This document shows positions 6,356 to 13,647 of a stretch of DNA of 16,358 nucleotides, in pieces. Every line of letters starts with the position of its first letter. The first letter of the stretch is position 1. The position numbers and the translations under genes are program-made. Under the pieces are notes generated by a model. It saw nothing but the letters and a program-made list of their open reading frames with translations. It had not been told where the DNA came from and made no database searches. This DNA is from an uncultured cyanobacterium (GTDB lineage: Bacteria > Cyanobacteriota > Cyanobacteriia > PCC-6307 > Cyanobiaceae): assembly GCA_903862155.1 (NCBI GenBank), contig CAIOXF010000141.1, positions 1-16,358 of the forward strand. Direction: 5' to 3'.

Positions 6356-6592
6356 ATGACCTTGTTAATCAGCAAATCGCCTCGGGATGGCCTGCGCACC
6401 CAGCTTGATGCGGAAGCCCGCCGCCATGAGGCGGCGGCCAAGGCTGCGGCAGAGCGCGGCGATATGGAAGCCTCAGCCCGCAGCATCCTGGCCATGCTCG
6501 ACTGTGAGCGTCGCCTCGGGGCCCAAGGGCCGCAGGTGATGCAGGTGATCAAACCCCGCAGTGCCACCGTCAGCCGCGGACTTGTGAGCTGA
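6356..6592 (+). CDS. Small conserved hypothetical protein, probably helical
   Basis: A 78-aa soluble protein. After MTLLISKSPRDGLRTQ it is one long Ala/Glu/Arg-rich helix (LDAEARRHEAAAKAAAERGD, then MEASARSILAMLDCERRLG), then a short strand-like end with VMQVIKPR. There is no signal peptide, membrane segment or metal motif apart from one Cys. I believe it belongs to a short picocyanobacterial family, but no function can be assigned. ATG 6356 is the only plausible start and has no Shine-Dalgarno site; a -10-like element stands immediately before it. The TGA lies inside a small perfect inverted repeat (GAGCTG/CAGCTC, 6586-6601) with a four-base loop. The nearest strong terminator on this strand is 200 bases on, beyond the antisense tRNA gene. 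Confidence 0.7.
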   Translation: MTLLISKSPRDGLRTQLDAEARRHEAAAKAAAERGDMEASARSILAMLDCERRLGAQGPQVMQVIKPRSATVSRGLVS

Positions 6593-6690
6593 TCACAGCT
6601 CAGCAATGGCTTCCGAGACTGAACAACTCCGCTGAGGTGGATGACCTCTGCAAACAGATCAGAACAGCCAAGTGCCAGCCTTGGTTTTCA

Positions 6691-6762
6691 AGCGGGTGAC
6701 CGGACTCGAACCGGCGACGTTCAGCTTGGGAAGCTGACATTCTACCACTGAATTACACCCGC
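6691..6762 (-). tRNA. tRNA-Gly, anticodon CCC
   Basis: Read on the minus strand, the acceptor stem GCGGGTG pairs with CACCCGC and the discriminator base is T (6691). The D stem is ATTC/GAAT. The anticodon stem TCAGC/GCTGA encloses the loop TTCCCAA, giving anticodon CCC, which reads GGG codons. The T arm carries the TTCGAGT loop. CCA is not encoded. Upstream, TAGGCT (6785-6780) is a possible -10 element; no convincing -35 is seen. The gene stands alone, between a plus-strand small gene and a minus-strand aminotransferase. Confidence 0.95.
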
Positions 6763-6794
6763 AAGGTGTAGATCAAAGCCTAGCAAGTGCTGTG

Positions 6795-6822
6795 GGGCCC
6801 GCCGTTGGAGGCGGGCCCTTTT
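6795..6822 (+). terminator. Rho-independent terminator, plus-strand orientation
   Basis: A perfect nine-base GC stem, GGGCCCGCC (6795-6803) and GGCGGGCCC (6810-6818), with a six-base loop GTTGGA, is followed by TTTT then GGTTT. The T run is on the plus strand only. It can therefore stop plus-strand transcription from the small genes, but is less suited to stop the minus-strand aminotransferase mRNA, for which the hairpin is followed by CCACAGC. Confidence 0.8.
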
Positions 6823-6834
6823 GGTTTGCAGGCC

Positions 6835-7986
6835 TCAGCCGGCTAGGGCTGCAGCGGTGGCGGCCACACCGGTGCCCGGGGTGCCCTTGTGCAGGCCCAG
6901 CTCCTGGAGGGTGGCTTCGATGGCGGCCACGGCGGTGAGCACGTCGCGATCGCAGACGAAGCCCAGGTGGCCGATGCGGAACACTTTGCCCTTGAGGTGG
7001 TCCTGGCCGCCGGCCAGCAGGATGTCGAAGCGCTCTTTGACCTTCTTGCGCAGGGTTTCGGCATCGATACCCTCGGGGGCCACGGCGGTGATCGCCGGGC
7101 TGCCATAGCCCTCGGCGGCATAGAGGGGCATGCCGATGGCCTTCATGCCGGCCTGGGCGGCGGCGCGGTGGCGGGCATGCCGGGCAAAGATTGCATCAAG
7201 GCCTTCGGCTTCCATCATCTCCAGGGCCGCCTCAAGGGCGAAGTAGAGGTTGATCGCCGGGGTGAAGGGGTTGCTGTCGGCCTGGGCCGACTTTCGGTAT
7301 TTGCCCAGATCCAGATAAAACTTCGGCAGATCGGAGCGCTCATAGGCAGCCCAGGCCTTCTCGCTCATGGCGACAAAGGCCAGACCCGGCGGCATCATGT
7401 AGCCCTTCTGGGAGCCGGAGCCGATCACGTCGATGCCCCAGGCATCCATCGGCACGCTGCAGGCACCGAGGCTGGTCACGCAGTCGGCGATGGTGAGCGC
7501 TGTGCCGTGGGCCTTCACGTGGCCAGCGATGGTTTCCAGGTCGTTGATCACCCCGGTGGAGGTTTCCGAGTGGGTGAGGATCACGGCCTTGATCGCCTTA
7601 GCGCTGTCGGCCTCTAGGGCGGCACGGAACGCTTCGGGATCTAGGGGTTGGCCCCACTCGGCCTTGATCACCTGCACGTCGAGGCCGTAGGCCTTCGCCA
7701 CCTTCACCCAGCGCTCGCCGAACTTGCCGTTGTCGCCGCAGAGCACCTTGTCGCCCTTGCTCAGCGTGTTGATGATTCCGGCTTCCATCGCGGCGGTGCC
7801 GCTGCCGGTGATCACCAGCACGTCATTGCTGGTCTGATGCAGCCACTTCAGCTGCTCGGTGGTGCGCTTAACGATCTTCTGGAAGTCGGCGCTGCGGTGC
7901 CCGATCGGGTGGCGACCCATCGCCTGCAGGACGGTTTCCGGCACCGGGGTGGGGCCGGGGATCATCAGGGTGAGCTTGTCCTGCAT
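6835..7986 (-). CDS. Class V aminotransferase, alanine-glyoxylate / serine-type
   Basis: A PLP-dependent fold-type I enzyme of 383 aa, the usual length. It starts MQDKLTLMIPGPTPVPETVL, the signature of the alanine-glyoxylate and serine-glyoxylate transaminase family (also labelled soluble hydrogenase small subunit in older cyanobacterial annotation). GSGTAAMEAG (61-70) contacts the PLP phosphate, ADCVTSLGACSV (167-178) holds the Asp that contacts the PLP pyridine nitrogen, and GSGSQKGYMMPPG (189-201) contains Lys194, which forms the Schiff base. The likely role is removing photorespiratory glyoxylate to glycine; the amino donor cannot be told from sequence. ATG 7986 was chosen over an in-frame extension to 8070 that overlaps the divergent cbiD. 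No Shine-Dalgarno site is seen. Spacing to cbiD is 52 bases. Confidence 0.92.
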   Translation of the reverse strand: MQDKLTLMIPGPTPVPETVLQAMGRHPIGHRSADFQKIVKRTTEQLKWLHQTSNDVLVITGSGTAAMEAGIINTLSKGDKVLCGDNGKFGERWVKVAKAYGLDVQVIKAEWGQPLDPEAFRAALEADSAKAIKAVILTHSETSTGVINDLETIAGHVKAHGTALTIADCVTSLGACSVPMDAWGIDVIGSGSQKGYMMPPGLAFVAMSEKAWAAYERSDLPKFYLDLGKYRKSAQADSNPFTPAINLYFALEAALEMMEAEGLDAIFARHARHRAAAQAGMKAIGMPLYAAEGYGSPAITAVAPEGIDAETLRKKVKERFDILLAGGQDHLKGKVFRIGHLGFVCDRDVLTAVAAIEATLQELGLHKGTPGTGVAATAAALAG

Positions 7987-8038
7987 GGGTAACGGAGGCG
8001 GGCGGCGCGCAACGCGCAATCGACCACGATAAAAAACA

Positions 8039-9172
8039 GTGTTGAGCCAGCCCTCCGTGCCCACCGCCAACCGGGGCTACACCCTGCCGGTGTGGGTGGC
8101 CGCGGCGGCCCGCGCTGCGCTCCAGCGTCTGCGGGGTGAGGGGTTCACCCCTGAGGTGCCGCTCCTGTTGGAGCCAGCTGCCGATCCGGTGCCCGTGCCG
8201 GTGGAGGCAGCAGCCCATTTACCCGGCGGCGGCGCCCTCGGAATCGCCCGCTGTGATCCGGGCCCCGGCGTGCTTGATCTCACCCGCAACTTGGCCGTGT
8301 GGGCTCAGCTGCAGTGGCTGGAAGGCGCTGGCCCCGCCGTGGAGATCGAGGCCGGAGAGGGGGTGGGCGTGGTGGAGGCCACCGGCGCCCCTTGCTTATC
8401 GGCGTATGCACGGCAGCTGCTGGAGACGAACATCCAGCCCCTGCTGGCCCCGGGGCGGCGCCTGCGGGTGAGCGTGGTGATTCCTGAAGGGGCCCGGCTG
8501 GCGGAGCGCACCAGCAATGCGGCGTTCGGGGTGGTGGACGGTTTGGCCCTGATCGGCACCCAGGCCGAGGTGCAGCGGAGCGCAGCCCCCGAGCAATTGG
8601 ACCTGGCTCTCACGGAGCTGCGGCAGCGCCCCGCTGCCGCAGGTTTCCACGGCGATCTGGTGCTTGTGATCGGCGAGAACGGCCTGGATCTGGCGCCGCG
8701 GCTTGGTTTGCCGCCGCAGCTGCTGCTCAAGGGCGGCAACTGGCTCGGCCCGCTGCTGGTGGCGGCCGCCGAAGCCGGGGTGCGCCGACTGCTGCTGTTC
8801 GGCTACCAGGGCAAGTTGATCAAGCTGGCGGGAGGCATCTTCCACACACACCATCACCTGGCCGATGGCCGCGCTGAGGTGCTTACCGCGCTGGCGGCCC
8901 TGGAGGGTTTGGGCGGCGCAGCCCTGGAGGCCCTCCATGGCGCGCCCACCGTTGAGGCGGCCCTCTCAGCGTTGGCCCAGACCGATCCGGCCCTGGCTGA
9001 GCGGTTGCGCTTCCGCATCGCCGCCGCGGTGGAGGCCCGCAGCCGGGCCTATCTGGCTCGCTACGGCCACACCGGCCTGGAGGTGGGGGCCGTGCTGTTC
9101 GACCGCAGCCGTCAGGTGTGCGCCCTGGGCCCGGTGGGGGATGTTCTCTTCAGGAGCCTTGGGGGCTCCTAA
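8039..9172 (+). CDS. cbiD: Cobalt-precorrin-5B C1-methyltransferase
   Basis: CbiD methylates C1 of cobalt-precorrin-5B in the early-cobalt-insertion (anaerobic) branch of corrin synthesis. Cyanobacteria of this group use that branch to make pseudocobalamin, which is needed for cobalamin-dependent methionine synthase and ribonucleotide reductase. The 377-aa length is normal. Signatures are GYTLPVWVAAAARAAL near the start, EVGVG-like GEGVGVVEATG, the segment RTSNAAFGVVDGLALIGTQ, GNWLG, and FGYQGKLIKLAGGIFHTHHH, which is the family's C-terminal motif. GTG 8039 is the first start; TTG 8042 and GTG 8057 are also in frame and none has a clear Shine-Dalgarno site. It is divergent from the aminotransferase and 27 bases upstream of guaA, so the two may be cotranscribed. 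No other cobalamin gene is in the window. Confidence 0.95.
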   Translation: MLSQPSVPTANRGYTLPVWVAAAARAALQRLRGEGFTPEVPLLLEPAADPVPVPVEAAAHLPGGGALGIARCDPGPGVLDLTRNLAVWAQLQWLEGAGPAVEIEAGEGVGVVEATGAPCLSAYARQLLETNIQPLLAPGRRLRVSVVIPEGARLAERTSNAAFGVVDGLALIGTQAEVQRSAAPEQLDLALTELRQRPAAAGFHGDLVLVIGENGLDLAPRLGLPPQLLLKGGNWLGPLLVAAAEAGVRRLLLFGYQGKLIKLAGGIFHTHHHLADGRAEVLTALAALEGLGGAALEALHGAPTVEAALSALAQTDPALAERLRFRIAAAVEARSRAYLARYGHTGLEVGAVLFDRSRQVCALGPVGDVLFRSLGGS

Positions 9173-9199
9173 TAGGGTGGTCCGAATGCCCTGGGTGCC

Positions 9200-10789
9200 A
9201 TGACCGTCATCGACGCCGCGTCGCAGTCATCCCGCCATCCGGCGATCGTGATCCTGGATTTCGGCTCCCAGTATTCGGAGTTGATCGCGCGGCGCGTGCG
9301 CGAAACCGAGGTGTTCTCCCTGGTGATGAGCCACACCACCAGCGCCGAACAACTCAAGGCCCTGGCACCGAAGGGAATCATCCTCAGCGGTGGCCCCAGC
9401 TCGGTGTACGAGGAAGGGGCACCTGTTTGTGATCCAGAGATCTGGCAGCTCGGGATTCCGGTGCTGGGTGTTTGCTATGGCATGCAGCTGATGGTGCAGC
9501 AGCTGGGCGGCTCCGTGGTGGCCGCCGGCCGCGCCGAATACGGCAAGGCGCCGCTCTACGTGGATGACCCCATTGATCTGCTCACCAACGTGGAGAACGG
9601 CTCCACGATGTGGATGAGCCACGGCGATTCGGTGGAGCGGCTGCCGGATGGATTCGTGCGCCTAGCCCACACCGACAACACGCCCGAGGCCGCCGTTGCC
9701 GATCACGAGCGGCGTCTGTATGGGGTGCAGTTCCACCCCGAAGTGGTGCACTCCACTTACGGCATGGCGATGATCCGCAACTTCGTGTACCACATCTGTG
9801 GTTGTGAAGCCGACTGGACCACCGCCGCCTTCATTGAAGAAGCCGTGGCCGATGTGCGCGCCCAGGTGGGCGACAAGCGGGTGCTGCTGGCCCTCTCCGG
9901 TGGCGTGGATTCCTCCACCCTCGCCTTCTTGCTGCATAAGGCGATCGGTGATCAGCTCACCTGCATGTTCATCGACCAGGGCTTCATGCGGAAAGGGGAA
10001 CCGGAGTTCCTCGTGGAGTTCTTCGACAAGCGCTTCCACATCAATGTGGAATACATCAACGCCCGTGAGCGCTTCATTAACAAGCTGGCCGGTGTGACCG
10101 ATCCGGAGGAGAAGCGCAAGCTGATCGGCACCGAGTTCATCCGGGTGTTCGAAGAGGAGAGCAAGCGCCTCGGTCCCTTCGACTACCTGGCCCAGGGCAC
10201 GCTCTATCCCGATGTGATCGAGAGTGCCGGCACCAACGTGGATCCGAAAACCGGTGAGCGCGTCGCCGTGAAGATCAAGAGCCACCACAACGTGGGCGGT
10301 TTGCCCAAGGATCTGCAGTTCAAGCTCGTGGAGCCCCTGCGCAAGCTCTTCAAAGACGAGGTCCGCAAGGTGGGCCGCTCCCTGGGGCTGCCTGAGGAGA
10401 TCGTGGGTCGCCATCCCTTCCCGGGCCCGGGCCTGGCGATCCGGATCCTGGGCGAGGTCACCGACGACAAGCTCGACATCCTGCGCGATGCCGACCTGAT
10501 CGTGCGCGAGGAAATCAAGGCGGCTGGCCTGTATCACGAGATCTGGCAGGCCTTCGCCGTGCTGCTGCCGGTGCGCAGCGTGGGCGTGATGGGCGACAAG
10601 CGCACCTATGCCTTCCCGATCGTGCTGCGCTGCGTGTCGTCGGAAGATGGCATGACGGCCGATTGGTCGCGTCTGCCCTACGACCTGCTGGAGAAGATCT
10701 CCAATCGCATCGTGAACGAGGTGAAGGGGGTGAACCGGGTGGTGCTCGATATCACCAGCAAGCCCCCCGGCACGATTGAGTGGGAGTGA
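9200..10789 (+). CDS. guaA: GMP synthase (glutamine-hydrolysing)
   Basis: GuaA converts XMP, ATP and glutamine to GMP, the last step to guanine nucleotides. The 529-aa protein has the usual fused layout. The N-terminal glutamine amidotransferase holds the nucleophile Cys92 in CYGMQL and the partner residues His179 and Glu181 in QFHPE. The ATP-pyrophosphatase domain has the P-loop SGGVDSS (233-239), KSHHNVGGLPKDL and RHPFPGPGLAIR. The C-terminal dimerisation domain ends KPPGTIEWE, the expected end of the family. ATG 9200 follows cbiD by 27 bases. All key residues are present and codon use matches the neighbours. The 3' end may overlap the next gene by 14 bases if that gene uses its TTG start. 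Confidence 0.98.
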   Translation: MTVIDAASQSSRHPAIVILDFGSQYSELIARRVRETEVFSLVMSHTTSAEQLKALAPKGIILSGGPSSVYEEGAPVCDPEIWQLGIPVLGVCYGMQLMVQQLGGSVVAAGRAEYGKAPLYVDDPIDLLTNVENGSTMWMSHGDSVERLPDGFVRLAHTDNTPEAAVADHERRLYGVQFHPEVVHSTYGMAMIRNFVYHICGCEADWTTAAFIEEAVADVRAQVGDKRVLLALSGGVDSSTLAFLLHKAIGDQLTCMFIDQGFMRKGEPEFLVEFFDKRFHINVEYINARERFINKLAGVTDPEEKRKLIGTEFIRVFEEESKRLGPFDYLAQGTLYPDVIESAGTNVDPKTGERVAVKIKSHHNVGGLPKDLQFKLVEPLRKLFKDEVRKVGRSLGLPEEIVGRHPFPGPGLAIRILGEVTDDKLDILRDADLIVREEIKAAGLYHEIWQAFAVLLPVRSVGVMGDKRTYAFPIVLRCVSSEDGMTADWSRLPYDLLEKISNRIVNEVKGVNRVVLDITSKPPGTIEWE

Positions 10790-10850
10790 GCACACCACCG
10801 GTAGCCGGCAACGGCGCTCGCCGATACCATCGGCTCCCCGCCCCAGTGCT

Positions 10851-11483
10851 GTGAACGCCGCCCCAGCGACGTCGTCTGCCCCCACCGGCGAGCTCGATCC
10901 CCAGCTGCAGCGGCGGCTCCAGCAGGACAGCATCGTGCTGGGCGGCCGCACGATTTATCTCAATCCCTTCCTCTACTGGCGCCGCTTCGACGCCAACACC
11001 GACCGCTGGCTGCGGCAGCCCGGCCAGTTACAGGAAGACCAGATTGCAGCCAATCGGGCCCGCTTCTACCCGGAGCTCGACTGGGACCTGCTCGATGAGG
11101 ACGAGCGCACTATCCGCGATGGCGCGGTGGAGATGTTCCTCAAGAGCTTGGAGCTGATCAGCACCTTCAACCCCGAGCTCACCGCCGGCCAGCTGCTCGA
11201 GGTGGAGCGCAAGATGGCCGTCACCAAGAAGCGTGCCTTCGAGCGCTGGGTCACCAAGTCGCTGAAGCGCCGCCAGCAGGATGAAGACCGGGAGCGCCGC
11301 CGTTTCGACCGGGAGCGCAGTCTGCGGGCTTGGACCGAGTGGGTTGCCCTCGACGTCACCCGTCAGGCCGTGTTGCCATTCAGTGCCCTGCTGGTGCTGG
11401 CGGTGGGTGCCGGTTGGTGGTGGGGCAGCCAGCAGAACTGCCGCCAGGTGATCGTGGCCCCCGCGGTGCGCACGGCAAACTGA
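10851..11483 (+). CDS. Conserved membrane-anchored hypothetical protein
   Basis: A 210-aa protein with a C-terminal anchor. A disordered Ala/Pro/Ser-rich N-terminus is followed by a conserved-looking region (SIVLGGRTIYLNPFLYWRRF, then DLLDEDERTIRDGAVEMFLK). A strongly basic and acidic helix comes next (KRRQQDEDRERRRFDRERSL), which probably forms a coiled coil. One transmembrane helix (VLPFSALLVLAVGAGWWWG) ends about 20 residues from the C-terminus. The topology is therefore a large cytoplasmic part with a tail anchor. The frame opens at a TTG (10776) overlapping guaA; GTG 10851 is preferred because the upstream part is low-complexity, but neither has a Shine-Dalgarno site. I believe it is a picocyanobacterial conserved protein. 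Function unknown; proximity to mrdA would be compatible with an envelope role. Confidence 0.75.
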   Translation: MNAAPATSSAPTGELDPQLQRRLQQDSIVLGGRTIYLNPFLYWRRFDANTDRWLRQPGQLQEDQIAANRARFYPELDWDLLDEDERTIRDGAVEMFLKSLELISTFNPELTAGQLLEVERKMAVTKKRAFERWVTKSLKRRQQDEDRERRRFDRERSLRAWTEWVALDVTRQAVLPFSALLVLAVGAGWWWGSQQNCRQVIVAPAVRTAN

Positions 11484-11485
11484 AC

Positions 11486-11503
11486 GCTGACGCTCCCGTC
11501 AGC
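11486..11503 (+). promoter_or_regulatory. Perfect inverted repeat immediately before a start codon
   Basis: GCTGACG (11486-11492) and CGTCAGC (11497-11503) form a seven-base perfect stem with a CTCC loop. It ends four bases before ATG 11508 and fills nearly all of the 24-base spacer, so in the mRNA it covers the place where a ribosome binding site would be. No T run follows, so it does not look like a terminator. Confidence 0.4.
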
Positions 11504-11507
11504 CGCC

Positions 11508-11900
11508 ATGGCCACCGATCCCTTCGATGCCCTGCGGCTCACCCTGATGCAGGACGTGCTGCCGGTGGGTCTGGCCGTGGCAGAGCGGGCGCGCAAGGGT
11601 GGTGCCCGCGAGGTGATGGCGGCCTTTGATGGCTCCAGTGCGGATCCCCTTGGTCAGCTGCGGGAGGAGGGGGAACCCAGCGCCAGCCAGGTGCGCGAGA
11701 GCCTGGATCGGCTCAGCCCGGGCCTCGGTAACCCGGTGATGAAGGTGGAGGTCCGCGATGTACATGCCGAGCCTCCCCATGCAGAAGCTCAGGTTGCCGA
11801 TGCCTCCGATGAGCGGGAGCTGGGTGAGGCCCTGGTCCGCATCGCCCAGCGGCTGGAGGCCCTGGAACAAGCCCTGTTGCCCGGATCCCAGGCCGGCTGA
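11508..11900 (+). CDS. Conserved hypothetical protein
   Basis: A 130-aa soluble acidic protein without signal peptide or membrane helix. The N-terminal part (FDALRLTLMQDVLPVGLAVA then ERARKGGAREVMAAFDGS) is probably helical. The middle, containing LREEGEPSASQVRESLDRLS and GLGNPVMKVEVRDV, looks partly disordered. The C-terminal helix (DERELGEALVRIAQRLEALE) has a heptad pattern suggesting a short coiled coil. It starts at ATG 11508, directly after an inverted repeat, and ends two bases before the mrdA start, so translation of the two is probably coupled. I recognise no domain. A role linked to the membrane-anchored neighbour or to PBP2 is only a context-based guess. Confidence 0.72.
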   Translation: MATDPFDALRLTLMQDVLPVGLAVAERARKGGAREVMAAFDGSSADPLGQLREEGEPSASQVRESLDRLSPGLGNPVMKVEVRDVHAEPPHAEAQVADASDERELGEALVRIAQRLEALEQALLPGSQAG

Positions 11901-11902
11901 CC

Positions 11903-13636
11903 ATGGCCTACGGACCCGCTTCGGCCCGCCACAGCGGCATGGGCCAGCAGCCGGCTTGGCTGCTGGCGGTGGTGCTTCTGTTTAGCGGCGCAATGGTGGC
12001 GCGCCTGGCCTGGCTGCAGCTGGTGCATGGCCCGGAAAACCGCGCCCGGGCCGACGAAAACCGCATCCGGCTGATGCCGCGTAACCCGATCCGGGGCCGG
12101 CTGCTCGACCGCAATGGAGCGGTGTTGGCCACGAGCCGCCTCACCTACAACCTCTACATCCAGCCCCGCGAAGTCAACGACGCGGCCTGGCTTGCGCTGC
12201 GCGACCGGCTGGCCGTGGTGATGGGCGTGCCGGCGGCCCAGCTGGATCAGAAACGCCGCAGCGGCGCCAATGCCGAGGGCTTCCGCATCGAGCTGGCCGG
12301 GCCCCTCAGCCCTGAGCAGGTGCTGCGCTTCCGCGAGCAGAGCGGTGAGCTCAAGGGCGCCGAGGTGGATGTGGACGTGCTGCGCAGCTACCCCCACGGG
12401 CGGCTGGCGGCCCACGTGCTCGGCTACACGAGTGGCATCACCGAAGAGGAATACAAGGAGCTCGAGCCCAGGGGCTACCGCATTCGCGACCGGGTGGGCC
12501 GCAGCGGCGTGGAGAAGGCCTACGAGAGCCACCTGCGCGGTGAGTGGGGCGGCCAGCAGGTGGAGGTGAACGCCGCCGGTCAGGTGCAGCGGATCTTGGG
12601 CGATAAGCCAGCCCGGGCGGGCAAGGATCTGCGGCTTACGATCGACCTACCCCTGCAGTTGGCGGCCGAGCAAGCGCTGGATGGGGTGCGCAAGGGGGCG
12701 ATCGTGGCGATGGATCCCCAGACCGGGGCCATCCGGGCCATGGCCAGCCGGCCCACGTTCAATCCGAATGTGTTCTCACCCGGGCCTTCCATGGCCCAGT
12801 GGACGGCCCTCAATGCCCCGGAAGCCCCCCTGTTGAACCGGGCCTTCCAGGGTTTCCCGCCGGCCAGCACCTTCAAGATCATCACCTCAATTGCCGCCCT
12901 CGAATCCGGGCTCTACAACCCCGGCTCGAAGGTGATGACGATGAACTCTTTCTGCTACGCGGGGCTCTGTTACGGCGACCACGGCGCCCATGGCGCGATC
13001 GGTTTCCCGCTGGCCCTGGCTGTGAGCAGCAACACCTTCTACTACCAGGTGGGCCTCAAGATCGGCCCCGATCCTCTGTTCGGCGCGGCCCGGCGTCTGG
13101 GCTACGGCAGCCTCACCGGCATCGAGCTCAAGGGCGAGGAAACCCCGGGGCTACTGGGGGACCAGTCCTGGAAGAAGGAGGTGCTGGGTGAGCCCTGGAC
13201 GCCCGTGGACACGATCACCTCCTCGATCGGTCAGGGGGCCCTGCAGGTGACCCCGATCCAGATGGCACGCATGTATGCGGCCGTGGCGAATGGCGGCTGG
13301 CTGGTGGTGCCCCACCTGGTGGAACGGCCCACGCCGCGCAAGTGGATCGGCCTCAAACCCGCCACCCTGGCGGTGGTGCGCGATGGTTTGCGGCAGGTGG
13401 TGACCAACGGCACGGCCACCTTGCTCAACGATTCCAAGCTGCCGGCGGTGGCCGGCAAAACAGGCACCGCCGAGGATCCGCCCCGCCCCGACCACGCCTG
13501 GTTCGGAGGCTATGCGCCGGCCAATAAGCCCACGCTCGTGATCATTGCCTTCGGCGAGAACTCGGGCGGCTACGGCGGAACGGTGGCCGTGCCTATGGTG
13601 AAGGCACTGATGAGCACCTGGTTCAGGGGACGCTGA
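11903..13636 (+). CDS. mrdA: Penicillin-binding protein 2 (peptidoglycan transpeptidase of the elongasome)
   Basis: A class B PBP of 577 aa that cross-links peptidoglycan, normally with the glycosyltransferase RodA during elongation. One N-terminal membrane anchor (WLLAVVLLFSGAMVARLAWL, residues 19-38) precedes the pedestal domain, which includes RNPIRGRLLDRNG (60-72) and GRSGVEKAYESHLRG (199-213). The transpeptidase motifs are complete: STFK with nucleophile Ser322, SSN at 375-377 and KTGTAE at 519-524. An insert with Cys351, Cys356, Asp359, His360 and His363 precedes SSN. ATG 11903 follows the previous stop by two bases. RodA is not in the window. The 3' end faces sqdX with only 11 bases between stop codons, leaving no room for a terminator. 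FtsI is the alternative class B PBP, but the PBP2-type motifs and insert favour MrdA. Confidence 0.93.
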   Translation: MAYGPASARHSGMGQQPAWLLAVVLLFSGAMVARLAWLQLVHGPENRARADENRIRLMPRNPIRGRLLDRNGAVLATSRLTYNLYIQPREVNDAAWLALRDRLAVVMGVPAAQLDQKRRSGANAEGFRIELAGPLSPEQVLRFREQSGELKGAEVDVDVLRSYPHGRLAAHVLGYTSGITEEEYKELEPRGYRIRDRVGRSGVEKAYESHLRGEWGGQQVEVNAAGQVQRILGDKPARAGKDLRLTIDLPLQLAAEQALDGVRKGAIVAMDPQTGAIRAMASRPTFNPNVFSPGPSMAQWTALNAPEAPLLNRAFQGFPPASTFKIITSIAALESGLYNPGSKVMTMNSFCYAGLCYGDHGAHGAIGFPLALAVSSNTFYYQVGLKIGPDPLFGAARRLGYGSLTGIELKGEETPGLLGDQSWKKEVLGEPWTPVDTITSSIGQGALQVTPIQMARMYAAVANGGWLVVPHLVERPTPRKWIGLKPATLAVVRDGLRQVVTNGTATLLNDSKLPAVAGKTGTAEDPPRPDHAWFGGYAPANKPTLVIIAFGENSGGYGGTVAVPMVKALMSTWFRGR

Positions 13637-13647
13637 CCCCCCAGGGA

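Noticed and set aside
6632..6646. Short repeat GAGGT/ACCTC between the 78-aa gene and the tRNA
   Set aside because: Five-base stem without a T run; likely chance.
6889..7617. 242-codon plus-strand frame opposite the aminotransferase
   Set aside because: Gly/His-rich shadow frame; the minus-strand gene has all PLP motifs.
9662..10951. 429-codon minus-strand frame opposite guaA
   Set aside because: No recognisable domain, and composition (His, Gly, Leu, Ala) is that of a reverse-strand shadow of a fully intact GMP synthase.
11789..12532. 247-codon minus-strand frame across the start of mrdA
   Set aside because: No motif, and it spans two plus-strand genes with normal starts and stops.
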